The translations under genes and the position numbers were made by a program. A DNA stretch of 64,000 nt, taken from NCBI RefSeq assembly GCF_006335145.1, contig NZ_VDMN01000005.1, forward strand, positions 338,510 to 402,509. Direction: 5' to 3'. This DNA comes from Aliirhizobium smilacinae. GTDB lineage: Bacteria > Pseudomonadota > Alphaproteobacteria > Rhizobiales > Rhizobiaceae. The notes below the pieces were generated by a model, which searched no databases, was not told the origin of the DNA, and was given only the letters and a program-made list of their open reading frames with translations. Every line of letters begins with the position of its first letter. The stretch's first letter is position 1. Below, piece after piece: positions 43,578-52,069 of the stretch.

Positions 43578-44376
43578 GAATCCCTTTCTCGCAGGCCTTG
43601 CCCTGATTGCCGGCCTCCTGTTTCTCTCGCCTGTCCTCTATTCGGTCTGGATTTCGTTCCAGACGGCAGATGCCTATTACGCGGGTGAACTTGGATTCAC
43701 GCTGGACAATTACGGGCGTGCCGTCGGGCAGTATAATTTCGCCCGTTATCTCCTGAACAGCCTGATCGTTTCGGGGCTGGTGACTTTATTCGGTATCACA
43801 TTCGCCACGATGGCGGCTTTCGCTTTCGCCCGTTATTCGTTCCGGGGAGGTAATCTTCTGTTCGGCGCAACGGTGGCAACGCTGATGATCCCGAGCCATA
43901 TCAGCCTGATCCCGAACTATCTTTCGCTGGCAAAAGTGGGACTTCTGGATACATATGCCGGTCTCATCCTGCCAGCGATCTCCAATGGCTTTGCCGCCTT
44001 CTTCCTGCGTCAGTATATCCGCGGCATCCCCAAAGCGCTGGATGAGGCGGCCTATATGGATGGGGCAAAGCCGCTGCAGGTACTCTGGCGCATCATTGTG
44101 CCGTTGTCGCGCCCTGCGATCGCATCCATGGCGCTTTATATCTTCATGACGGAATGGAACAGCTACATCTGGCCGCTCGTCGCGGTCGGCGATCAGGATC
44201 TCTACACGCTGCAGATTGGATTGGCGCGTCTTTACCGCATCAATCCGGGTGAGGGGCTGGTCGACTGGCCGCTCGTCATGGCCGCATCGACGATCACCAT
44301 TCTACCGGTTCTTTGCGGCTTCCTCCTGGTCGAGCGCCACCTCGTGCGCGGCATCACCATGGGCGCCGTCAAATAA
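43567..44376 (+). CDS. ABC transporter permease (UgpE-like)
   Basis: Inner-membrane permease of 269 residues. The start MKPENPFLAGLALIAG at 43567 gives the expected first helix; upstream codons in the same frame lie inside the preceding gene and are Arg/Ser/Cys-rich nonsense. The EAA loop is EAAYMDGAKPLQVLWRIIVP. It forms the transport channel with the UgpA-like protein. Confidence 0.87.
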   Translation: MKPENPFLAGLALIAGLLFLSPVLYSVWISFQTADAYYAGELGFTLDNYGRAVGQYNFARYLLNSLIVSGLVTLFGITFATMAAFAFARYSFRGGNLLFGATVATLMIPSHISLIPNYLSLAKVGLLDTYAGLILPAISNGFAAFFLRQYIRGIPKALDEAAYMDGAKPLQVLWRIIVPLSRPAIASMALYIFMTEWNSYIWPLVAVGDQDLYTLQIGLARLYRINPGEGLVDWPLVMAASTITILPVLCGFLLVERHLVRGITMGAVK

Positions 44377-44394
44377 ATCAAGGACATCACAGAC

Positions 44395-45144
44395 ATGACA
44401 CGTATTGCATCCCATCGCGGCGGCACGCTTGAATTTGGTGACAGCACGCTGCAGGGCTTTACCGCGACCGTAAAAATGATGCTTGAGGAGGTGGAATTCG
44501 ACGTCCATCCGACCGCGGATGGTGCCATCGTCGTCCATCACGATCCGACGCTCGACGCCACGACCGATATGAGCGGCGCAATCGCGCATATGGCTCTCTC
44601 CGAGGTAAAGAAGGCCACGATCCGTTACGGCGCGGGTGCCAATCCTCTTACACTCGAAGAGCTATGCTTGATCTTTGCAAAGAGCAGGGTCGGTTTCCGC
44701 TGCGAGATCAAGCCGGGCGCTGATGGCATCCCTTATCCTGATTTCGTACCCAAGGTCGTCTCGATGCTGCAGCAATATGGGATGCTGGACCGCACCACCT
44801 TTTCGTCGTTTCTGGTACGATCCATGGATGACATCGCGGCGGCTACCAATCGTCCGCGGCTATGGTTGGTCAGCCCACCCGTCCTGCGCCAATTGGGGCC
44901 TGAAACGGTGATCGAGGTAGCAAAGGCTCACGGCATTGCAGAAGTTGGGGTTCACATCGACACTGCGGATGCAGAGCTGCAGGCAATATTCGTTTCCGCA
45001 GGCATCGAGTTCGGCTGCTGGGCTGCTCACACGAGCGAGCAGATCAAGCGGGCTCTCGATCTCGGCGTTAAGGTCTTCACGACAGACCGGCCGACACTGG
45101 CGATCTCCGTCCGCAACAGCCATCACGAGAGGAACCCGGCATGA
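44395..45144 (+). CDS. Glycerophosphodiester phosphodiesterase (UgpQ-like)
   Basis: A cytoplasmic enzyme of 249 residues with the GDPD barrel. It splits glycerophosphodiesters into glycerol-3-phosphate and an alcohol. The catalytic His is in SHRGGTLEF, followed by GDSTL where most members have the metal-binding ENT (Glu to Asp, Asn to Ser). EFDVHPTADGAIVVHHDPTL supplies the second motif, and EIKPG the third. The gene sits between the permease and ATPase genes, overlapping the latter by ATGA, so the imported compound is probably a glycerophosphodiester. Confidence 0.86.
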   Translation: MTRIASHRGGTLEFGDSTLQGFTATVKMMLEEVEFDVHPTADGAIVVHHDPTLDATTDMSGAIAHMALSEVKKATIRYGAGANPLTLEELCLIFAKSRVGFRCEIKPGADGIPYPDFVPKVVSMLQQYGMLDRTTFSSFLVRSMDDIAAATNRPRLWLVSPPVLRQLGPETVIEVAKAHGIAEVGVHIDTADAELQAIFVSAGIEFGCWAAHTSEQIKRALDLGVKVFTTDRPTLAISVRNSHHERNPA

Positions 45145-46208
45145 GCGGGATTTCGCTTCAGGATATCCGAAAGTCTTATCCGAACGGGCCGCGCATTCTT
45201 CATGGTGTGTCGCTTGATATTGAGCCGGGTGAGTTCGTGGTCATCGTCGGCCCATCCGGTTGCGGCAAGTCCACATTGTTGCGGATGATCGCCGGTCTGG
45301 ATCGCTGCGAAGAAGGCCGGATCGAAATCGGTGGGCGACTTGCCAACGACCTTGCTCCGCAAGACCGCGATATCGCGATGATCTTCCAGAACTATGCGCT
45401 TTATCCGCACATGACGGTGCGCGAAAACATAGCCTTCGGACTTGAACTGCGCGGCATGCGCAAAGCTGAGCGTGAGCAGCGGGCCCTGGATGTTGCAAAG
45501 ACGCTGCAGCTTGAGTCTTACCTTGACCGCAAACCCGCGGCGCTTTCGGGTGGTCAGCGCCAGCGCGTTGCCATGGGCCGTGCAATGGCTCGAAACGCAT
45601 CCATCTTCCTGATGGATGAACCCTTGTCCAATCTGGACAACGCCTTGCGCATCTCCATGCGGACAGAGATCAAGGAATTGCATCGGCAGTTAGGAGCGAC
45701 GATCGTCTACGTCACACATGACCAGACCGAAGCGATGTCGCTGGCCGATAAGGTGGCCGTTATGAAGGGCGGACATGTCCTGCAATTCGACCGGCCGGAC
45801 ATGATCTATGACCGGCCATGCAATCAATTCGTCGCGGGCTTTCTCGGTAGTCCCCCGATCAATTTTGTGGCCGCCGAAGCGCTCCCCGGCCTGCAGGGTA
45901 AGAAGCTATCTTTGCAAGAACTGACTGTCGGGCTGCGTCCTGAAATTCTCACTGTCCATGGGGAGAATCCGGGAGGTAACGCATTGCCCGCTCGTCTCCT
46001 GTTGTCGGAAATGACCGGTTCGGAGATGTTGCTTCATTGTGAAAGTCCGGCGGGACGATTGACAGTCACGACCGCTCGACGCGATCTTCCCACCGACACA
46101 AGCAGCTTGTGGATCTCCTACGATCTTGATCGGGCTCTGTTTTTTGATAGCCAAAGCGGCGATCGGATGGATATCGTTCTGGATGGTGGGGAAGCCGCTG
46201 CAAACTGA
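45141..46208 (+). CDS. ABC transporter ATP-binding protein (UgpC-like)
   Basis: ATPase of 355 residues with Walker A GPSGCGKST, signature LSGGQRQRVAMG, Walker B IFLMDEPLSNLD and the H-loop VTHDQTEAM, plus a C-terminal regulatory OB-fold domain. Unlike the other UgpC-type ATPase in the window, its Walker A is canonical. Confidence 0.9.
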   Translation: MSGISLQDIRKSYPNGPRILHGVSLDIEPGEFVVIVGPSGCGKSTLLRMIAGLDRCEEGRIEIGGRLANDLAPQDRDIAMIFQNYALYPHMTVRENIAFGLELRGMRKAEREQRALDVAKTLQLESYLDRKPAALSGGQRQRVAMGRAMARNASIFLMDEPLSNLDNALRISMRTEIKELHRQLGATIVYVTHDQTEAMSLADKVAVMKGGHVLQFDRPDMIYDRPCNQFVAGFLGSPPINFVAAEALPGLQGKKLSLQELTVGLRPEILTVHGENPGGNALPARLLLSEMTGSEMLLHCESPAGRLTVTTARRDLPTDTSSLWISYDLDRALFFDSQSGDRMDIVLDGGEAAAN

Positions 46209-46222
46209 GGGTTGACGACGAG

Positions 46223-47101
46223 ATGAACACGCCAGGTTCTCCACTTGCGCTAAGCGACCTGATCAGCCGTCACTCGACGCGGCTGACGGACGCAGATACG
46301 CGTCTGCTGGACGTTTTGATCCAAGACCCTATCCGGGCTGCGCTGGAAAATGGAAAAGATGTTTCCTTCCGTGCCGGTGTTCATCCCGCGTCTGCCGTGC
46401 GGCTTGCACGGCGGCTGGGCTTCAAAGGATACCCGGAATTTCGCAGTTTTCTGCAATCCAGCCTCACCGAAGGCGGCAATGATTTCGAAAGTCCCGCGGC
46501 CCGTATGGCCGCTCGGCTGGTGAAAGCCGAAAGCGACGGGTTGCTGGCATCCGTGCTCGATAGCGAGATTTCGGCGCTCCAGCAGACCCGCAACAGCGTT
46601 TCCGACGCGGATATCCGCGCCTTTTCGGAGCGTCTGCGAGACTGCCGGAAGATTTTCGTGTTTGGGCGCGGCCATTTCGCCTCACTTTGCAGTTTGATTA
46701 CGCTGCGCCTTAACCGCTCCGGATATGAAGCCGTCGATCTTGGCAGTCAGGTGCATCAACTCCCCGAACTGCTTTCCACGCTCTCTTCCGGTGACGTTGT
46801 CTGGCTTCTCGCTTTTCGCAGAGCACCTCCACTGCTTCACGAAGTGCGTGGCGTCGCGGCAAGATGTGGGGCAACGACCCTTGCGATCACCGATGTCGGC
46901 GGGACGCGCATTGATCCGGTTCCGGATCACCAGATTCTTGTGTCGCGCGGCGAGCCGGGCGAGTCTCAATCTCTTGTCGTGCCGATGACAATCGCCAATG
47001 CTATCATACTCGATCTCGCATCGATTGATGAAGGTCGGTCGATAAAAGCGCTCAACGAATTTCGATCATTCCGGGCGTCGTCGGGTCTGACGATGAGCTG
47101 A
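46223..47101 (+). CDS. RpiR/MurR family transcriptional regulator
   Basis: A 292-residue regulator with an N-terminal RpiR helix-turn-helix (about residues 10-85; HPASAVRLARRLGFKGYPEFR is the recognition region) and a C-terminal SIS phosphosugar-binding domain (about 125-265, including KIFVFGRGHFASLC). It lies 14 bases after the ATPase gene as the last gene of the ugp-like operon, and probably controls it in response to a phosphorylated intermediate such as glycerol-3-phosphate. That effector is inference. Confidence 0.86.
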   Translation: MNTPGSPLALSDLISRHSTRLTDADTRLLDVLIQDPIRAALENGKDVSFRAGVHPASAVRLARRLGFKGYPEFRSFLQSSLTEGGNDFESPAARMAARLVKAESDGLLASVLDSEISALQQTRNSVSDADIRAFSERLRDCRKIFVFGRGHFASLCSLITLRLNRSGYEAVDLGSQVHQLPELLSTLSSGDVVWLLAFRRAPPLLHEVRGVAARCGATTLAITDVGGTRIDPVPDHQILVSRGEPGESQSLVVPMTIANAIILDLASIDEGRSIKALNEFRSFRASSGLTMS

Positions 47102-47144
47102 AGCTGGCCGCCGAGCAATAGGTGGGGCCAGCCACACGACGAGT

Positions 47145-47435
47145 TTATGGGTGTCGGAGGTCGTTCAATCCGCGATGGGCAGAGATCGCTTTCCGCATCG
47201 CTGGAACCGTATCATTCCCTTCGCGGAACAGGTTGATGACGATCGCCGCTGCCAATTCGGCCTCAGGACTTTGTCTTTCGACATTAGCCTCATCAATCCA
47301 CTCGCCGAGCGCTGTTTCAACAATTGCGAGTTCGGTCGGGCCGAACGTCTTTTCTAGAAATGTTTTCATGCGATGCATCTTGTCCCAATCGCGCCGGATG
47401 TGGGGTGGTAAGGCAGGTTCGTCAAGATTGCGCAT
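47145..47435 (-). CDS. Hypothetical protein, 96 residues
   Basis: A small soluble helical protein (HIRRDWDKMHRMKTFLEKTF, AELAAAIVINLFREG) with AAAGAGG just upstream of the ATG. It looks like the short conserved proteins of unknown role common in rhizobia. No domain recognised. It is convergent with the RpiR gene. Confidence 0.6.
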   Translation of the reverse strand: MRNLDEPALPPHIRRDWDKMHRMKTFLEKTFGPTELAIVETALGEWIDEANVERQSPEAELAAAIVINLFREGNDTVPAMRKAISAHRGLNDLRHP

Positions 47436-47606
47436 CGGCCTCTTTCTCGTTGAACGTCTGGATTAAACAAGCATATCTGCAATCAAGACGCAGGCCTCCG
47501 AGGCGTTTTGATCCGAAATCCCCTACGTGGATTGGCTTTCGATCCTATCGAGGTCTGTCGTTTTCGGCTGTCCGATAATCGGGGAACCCAGATGCGTCAG
47601 AGCGTC

Positions 47607-47783
47607 TTAGTCGGCCATTCGCCCGGCGGCAAAGATCACCGAAACCAAACCTGCTGCCAAAGCGGCCGCGATGAGGCAATTGGGTATGCCGGTGTCGAGA
47701 CTGCGCAAAACCAGGCTCAGAACGATTAGCGTTGCACCGACCGTCATCGTCCGGTTGCCGGCTAATTTCATAATGTCTTTCAT
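47607..47783 (-). CDS. 58-residue small membrane protein
   Basis: A short frame starting ATG at 47783 behind CAGAGAGC and ending TAA at 47607. The product has a basic N-terminus (MKDIMKLAGNR), two hydrophobic segments (about residues 14-27 and 36-54) separated by RSLDTGIPN, and a hydrophilic end. This is the profile of a two-helix inner-membrane protein. Function unknown. Confidence 0.55.
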   Translation of the reverse strand: MKDIMKLAGNRTMTVGATLIVLSLVLRSLDTGIPNCLIAAALAAGLVSVIFAAGRMAD

Positions 47784-47853
47784 GTAGCTCTCTGGGGAAC
47801 GAATTTATCGAACGCGCATGACGCCGACGATCAAGCTTTTGCGAGATCTTTCG

Positions 47854-48042
47854 TCAGGCCGCGATCGGTCTTTGAGATCTGATATGGTCGCTGATCGCGG
47901 CCCTCAGTTCCCCAACCGTGGAAAAACGCCGATCGTCGAGATCGATGACGTGAAACTTCACAGCAATAAAACGCAGCTTTCCGCTATCCGGAATGGCTAT
48001 GCCGACTGGCAATCCGCCATGCTCAATGACCTGCTTCTGCAT
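47854..48042 (-). CDS. Hypothetical protein, 62 residues
   Basis: I place the start at the ATG at 48042, which has GGAG eight bases upstream; the frame stays open to 48180 but the extra 46 residues look random. The product opens MQKQVIEHGGLPVGIAIPD, and its middle (FIAVKFHVIDLDDRRF) recalls short rhizobial proteins of unknown function. No catalytic motif seen. Confidence 0.55.
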   Translation of the reverse strand: MQKQVIEHGGLPVGIAIPDSGKLRFIAVKFHVIDLDDRRFSTVGELRAAISDHIRSQRPIAA

Positions 48043-48364
48043 GTCCAATACTCCAATCTCGCAATCTATGTTCAATGTTGTCGGCCGTGAGGGGCGCAAT
48101 ACACATCTGCATTCGGGAGTGGAGGTGGCATCGGAATACGGACGATTCCACAAACTGGCTGGTCTTGCCTTGGCCTGCATTGCTGAAGCTTTTCATGTCC
48201 GACTTCCATTCATTCTTTGTTCGTCGCCATAATTTATCCGAGCATGCCTCGTGCCACGAGGCAAATTAATCTATCTTTCTAATAGATTTTGGATGCGCTT
48301 TCGCCGACGCAACGTCACCGGCTGTCTATCTTCTCATTGCGTTAGAAAGGCAGTGAGGTCGGTC
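48043..48364. other. Intergenic stretch before the hydrolase gene
   Basis: Divergent region of about 320 bases between the 62-residue protein gene and the hydrolase gene. The hydrolase frame is open back to 48251, but those codons are Arg-rich and lack similarity. I see no further gene. Confidence 0.4.
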
Positions 48365-48967
48365 ATGATCCAGACGCTTATCATTCCGGGGTTGAACGGT
48401 TCTTCCGACGAACATTGGCAGCGGCACTGGACGCGCGAGAATGTACAATCGTCGGTCGTCGAACAGGAAAACTGGACATGTCCGGTTTTGGCGCATTGGC
48501 AGGCGAAGCTTGATGAGGCGCTGTCGAATACCGACGGCGCCTTTCTCGTTGCGCACAGCCTTGGATGTCTTCTGGCCGCAAGTTATGCCAACCGTCATCA
48601 GGCAGGCCTTATCCGCGGGGCGCTTCTGGTCGCTCCCTGTTCACTGGAAACAACTTTGAAGATGCATCCCTGTATGATTGATTTCGGCATTGAACCCCTG
48701 GAGCGCCTTCCGTTTCCAAGCCTCGTCGTCGGCAGCCTCAATGACCCTTACATGAGCGTCCCACAGCTGGAACGTCATGTGAAAGCCTGGGGCAGCGAGC
48801 TGTCGACCATCGGCTTTGCCGGCCATATCAATGTCGCAAGCGGCTTCGGACATTGGGCCCAAGGATATGACTTTTTTGAACACTTGGTGCGACGTTCGAT
48901 GTTTTCGCAGAGATGGACATCCACTGCTGTGTCGCACGGCGCTATGATTCGATCATCCAGCTTCTAA
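48365..48967 (+). CDS. RBBP9/YdeN-type alpha/beta hydrolase
   Basis: A cytoplasmic hydrolase of 200 residues. MIQTLIIPGLNGSSDEHWQRHW is split here by its motif: IIPGLNGS gives the oxyanion region, HWQRHW the family-typical tail, and LVAHSLGCLLA the nucleophile elbow with Ser; the catalytic Asp and His are likely in SLNDPYMS and GFGHW. The ATG at 48365 follows GAGG at about six bases. The last 25 residues extend beyond the usual family end. Substrate unknown; small serine esterases of this type are often uncharacterised. Confidence 0.82.
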   Translation: MIQTLIIPGLNGSSDEHWQRHWTRENVQSSVVEQENWTCPVLAHWQAKLDEALSNTDGAFLVAHSLGCLLAASYANRHQAGLIRGALLVAPCSLETTLKMHPCMIDFGIEPLERLPFPSLVVGSLNDPYMSVPQLERHVKAWGSELSTIGFAGHINVASGFGHWAQGYDFFEHLVRRSMFSQRWTSTAVSHGAMIRSSSF

Positions 48968-49020
48968 GCCACCGCTTCAATCGCAGGCCGCCTTCGTAGC
49001 CTTATCGACGGAATGACCAA

Positions 49021-50238
49021 TCAGAACTGACCATTCGGTCTTGGAAGCCGGCCGTTGAGATGAAAATCACCAATGGCGTGATATTTCCAGCGCACCGGAT
49101 CATGAACGGTGTGCGTGCGCGCATTACGCCAGTGGCGATCAAGGTTCAGGCTTTCGTCCGTTGCCGACGTTCCGGCGAGCTCGAAAAGTGCGTTGGTTGC
49201 ATCAAGCGCGGCCTCCGTCGTCAGGATTTTCGCGGCCGCCACGGAAAGCGATGCGTCCGACGCCGCAGCTGCTGATGGTGATATCTGGGCGATGTCGACC
49301 TTTCGCCCCGCGCGTTCGATGACGGCGGCCGCTGCCTCGATCTTAACGGCGATCGATCCGGTTTTGGCCATCGCCAGGGGGTCGGCGCTTGCGATCTCGA
49401 TATCAATATTGCGATTGCCGCGCGATTTCGTTTTGACGAAATCGATCATATCCGCAAAAGCCGCGCGGGCTATCCCGAGATCGACGGCAGCGTGGAGCAA
49501 TTGACCCAGCGAGCCAAGTGTCGTCGGCTGTTCGAAAGCCCTGTAATGAGCGATCACGGAATCTGCCGATACGTAGATGTTGTCGATGATCACTGTGCCG
49601 CTTGCTGTGGTCCGCTGACCAAAACCTGCCCAGTCATCGGTGATCATCAGGCCATCCGTATCGCGCGGTACAATCGCCATCACGATGCGGTCTTGCTCAT
49701 CTTGCGCGAAGACGGCAATCCAGTCGGCGAACAGTGCGCCGGTTGAGTAATATTTCTGCCCTGAAATGCGATAGCCCGGGCCATCCGGCACAAGACGGGT
49801 ACTGATCATGCCTGCTGCCTCGCCATTTTTTTCGGCAAGCGCGTTGGCAAAATGATCGCCTGCCAATGCGCGGGTGAAGAAATACCGTTTCTGCTCCTCG
49901 GTCCCGGCGAGGCGGAGGACCTCTAGTATATAGAAATGGTTCTGCGGAATCTGGCCGACGGAGCTATCGGCTTCAGACAATATCGCCAGCACCTCGGCGA
50001 GGAACGGATTGGAAATGTCGGCACCACCATATTCCGATGGGACGGTGACACCCAGAATGCCGGATTGGGCGGTAAGCTCCATCTCGTGATGCGGCAGGAT
50101 ACGCTGTCGGTCCCGAAGACTGGATCCGGTGCGAATCTCGCCAGCCAAAGCCTTGGCAGCCTCGATCGCCTCGTCTTCCGTTCTGATGTAAGGGGAAACA
50201 GCCCTGAGCTTTCCTGCCAACTTGATGACCTTGCTCAT
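49021..50238 (-). CDS. SfnB-family acyl-CoA-dehydrogenase-like oxidase
   Basis: A 405-residue flavoprotein of the acyl-CoA dehydrogenase fold. The C-terminal SLNLDRHWRNARTHTVHD and PVRWKYH segments are characteristic of the SfnB sulfur-acquisition family, first noted in dimethylsulfone-using pseudomonads. AGGAGG precedes the ATG. Such proteins probably work as FMNH2-dependent monooxygenases instead of dehydrogenases. It is the last gene of the organosulfur cluster, 185 bases after the dehydrogenase gene, and may have its own promoter. It was compared only by eye to known SfnB sequence. Confidence 0.82.
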   Translation of the reverse strand: MSKVIKLAGKLRAVSPYIRTEDEAIEAAKALAGEIRTGSSLRDRQRILPHHEMELTAQSGILGVTVPSEYGGADISNPFLAEVLAILSEADSSVGQIPQNHFYILEVLRLAGTEEQKRYFFTRALAGDHFANALAEKNGEAAGMISTRLVPDGPGYRISGQKYYSTGALFADWIAVFAQDEQDRIVMAIVPRDTDGLMITDDWAGFGQRTTASGTVIIDNIYVSADSVIAHYRAFEQPTTLGSLGQLLHAAVDLGIARAAFADMIDFVKTKSRGNRNIDIEIASADPLAMAKTGSIAVKIEAAAAVIERAGRKVDIAQISPSAAAASDASLSVAAAKILTTEAALDATNALFELAGTSATDESLNLDRHWRNARTHTVHDPVRWKYHAIGDFHLNGRLPRPNGQF

Positions 50239-50423
50239 CGTAACCTCCTGTACAGAGGTGGCATTGAGCCACGGTCTCAGTCAGGATAGAAGGAATAAAC
50301 CTTCAAATAGCGCCGCGAGCGGAGGGTATTTTTCTTTTTGAGGCATTGCCGGGTAACGAACTGCAATTTGCCGGCCAGCCGGGTAAAGTGACGATCAAGC
50401 GGCTGCAATTTCGACCGGCAATT

Positions 50424-51425
50424 TTACTCCGTGACCTGATTGCGCAGTTTACCTTCATCAAGCAATAGCCTGACCGTCCTTGCAGCGTTTCGACGCATTT
50501 CGACGGCGGCATGATCGGAATAGAAGGCATTGTGCGGCGTGATTACCAGCCGGCCGGCAAGCCAATGCTCACGGTTACGCCACGCGGTCAGTAGAGGATG
50601 ATCACCGGGCGGCTCCTTCAGTAGCGTGTCGATGGCGGCTGCCGCAATCTGCCCGCTACGAAGCGCGGCTTCGAGCGCATCGAGATCCTCGATCAATTCT
50701 CCTCGAGCAGTGTTGACGACAATCGCTCCGCGCTTCAATCGGGCGAGACCTCCAACGTCCAGAAGACCGCGTGTCTGGGCATTCGCCGGGCAATGAAGGG
50801 TCACAATATCTGATTGGGCGAAAAGCTCCTCCAGTCGCTCCGGCCGTTCATAGCCGATGGCTTTCTCATGTCCCGGCGGCTGGCCAGGATCGTAACCAAG
50901 GATACGAAAACCGAAAGGTTTCAGCCTGTTTATCACTGCCGTCCCGATCCTGCCGACACCAACGACGCCAACCGTGGCCCGGTTCGAGCGTGGAAGCGGC
51001 TTGAGGCTGTGGATCTGCCATCCGGAACTGTATCCGCGAGCACGCGCATCATGTTCCCAGAGGCGTCGATGTAGGGAAAGGATCATTGCGATCGCATGAT
51101 CCGCGACCTCTTCCGTGCCATAATCGGGATTGTTGGCGAATGGGATGCCGGCGGCATCAAGGGCAGCAAGATCGATCTTCTCGTAACCGACGCCATAACG
51201 CACCACGCCCTTGCAACGGGCCAGATGGCGGATGCTTTGTTCTCCCAGCCGCGCGCCCCAGACCATCAGGGCATCGAGCCTCGTCAAGCGATCGGGTGCA
51301 AACGATGTCTCGTCCGCGCTGGCGAAGAAGTCGATCTCCACGTCATCGCCGAGCACCTCGGCTTCCAGATCGGGCATGCCGATCATGTGGTCGGTAATTC
51401 CGACCACATATTTCTTCGCTGTCAT
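50424..51425 (-). CDS. D-2-hydroxyacid dehydrogenase family protein
   Basis: An NAD-dependent dehydrogenase of 333 residues. The dinucleotide loop is VGVVGVGRIGTAV; the catalytic Arg is in NTARGELID and the His in ITPHNAFY. The N-terminal region resembles the C-terminal-binding-protein subgroup. It may reduce or oxidise a 2-hydroxy acid that arises from a sulfur compound, but its place in the cluster is the only hint. The gap to the FMN reductase is 19 bases. Confidence 0.83.
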   Translation of the reverse strand: MTAKKYVVGITDHMIGMPDLEAEVLGDDVEIDFFASADETSFAPDRLTRLDALMVWGARLGEQSIRHLARCKGVVRYGVGYEKIDLAALDAAGIPFANNPDYGTEEVADHAIAMILSLHRRLWEHDARARGYSSGWQIHSLKPLPRSNRATVGVVGVGRIGTAVINRLKPFGFRILGYDPGQPPGHEKAIGYERPERLEELFAQSDIVTLHCPANAQTRGLLDVGGLARLKRGAIVVNTARGELIEDLDALEAALRSGQIAAAAIDTLLKEPPGDHPLLTAWRNREHWLAGRLVITPHNAFYSDHAAVEMRRNAARTVRLLLDEGKLRNQVTE

Positions 51426-51444
51426 TCTTTCCTATCCCTGCCGT

Positions 51445-52005
51445 CTATTCCGCGGCGATTGCGGCCGAGAGCGAACGGGCAGTGATAAGCAGTGAAGCTT
51501 CCGCAAGCGCCTGGTTTACACGACCGAGGATGGCGGGCGATGGCGCGCCGTCGGTGAAGTCGCGGCCCGAGGCATAGATTGCGGTGGGCGTCACAAAGGC
51601 TTCGAAGAATGCAAAGAGCGGCCGCAATTGGTGCTCGACGACAAGCGAGTGCCGATCCCCACCGCCCGTCGCCGTTAGAACGATCGGTTTGCCTCGCAGA
51701 TCCGAGGGGTCCAGCAGGTCTATAACGTGCTTGAACAGGCCCGTGTAGCTTCCCTTGTAGGTCGGCGAGCCGATGACGAGTGCCTCGGCTTCGACAATCG
51801 TTCTAACTACTTTGCGTGCTGAGGGATCGAGATCTGCCACCGACCTTGCCGTCGCAAGGGACTGCCCGAAATCTTCCACATCGAAGACCACATGCTGCAG
51901 GCCGGTTTGCGCCGCCAATGCTTCCGTCACGTTTTCCACGAAACGTCTCGTGCCCGACGGACGGGAGATATTGCCCGAGAAGCCGACAATCAGATTGTTG
52001 CTCAT
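51445..52005 (-). CDS. NAD(P)H-dependent FMN reductase (MsuE/SsuE type)
   Basis: A flavodoxin-like reductase of 186 residues. VGFSGNISRPSGTRRFVE forms the FMN phosphate loop and GSPTYKGSYTGLFKHVIDLL is the family signature. It supplies reduced FMN to two-component monooxygenases, of which at least two luciferase-like and two acyl-CoA-dehydrogenase-like candidates are encoded in the same cluster. Confidence 0.87.
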   Translation of the reverse strand: MSNNLIVGFSGNISRPSGTRRFVENVTEALAAQTGLQHVVFDVEDFGQSLATARSVADLDPSARKVVRTIVEAEALVIGSPTYKGSYTGLFKHVIDLLDPSDLRGKPIVLTATGGGDRHSLVVEHQLRPLFAFFEAFVTPTAIYASGRDFTDGAPSPAILGRVNQALAEASLLITARSLSAAIAAE

Positions 52006-52069
52006 TCAAATTCCCTTTCAGAAATGCGTTCACCGGCAATCAGCCGCAAGCGATCATTTTCTTGTTTCT

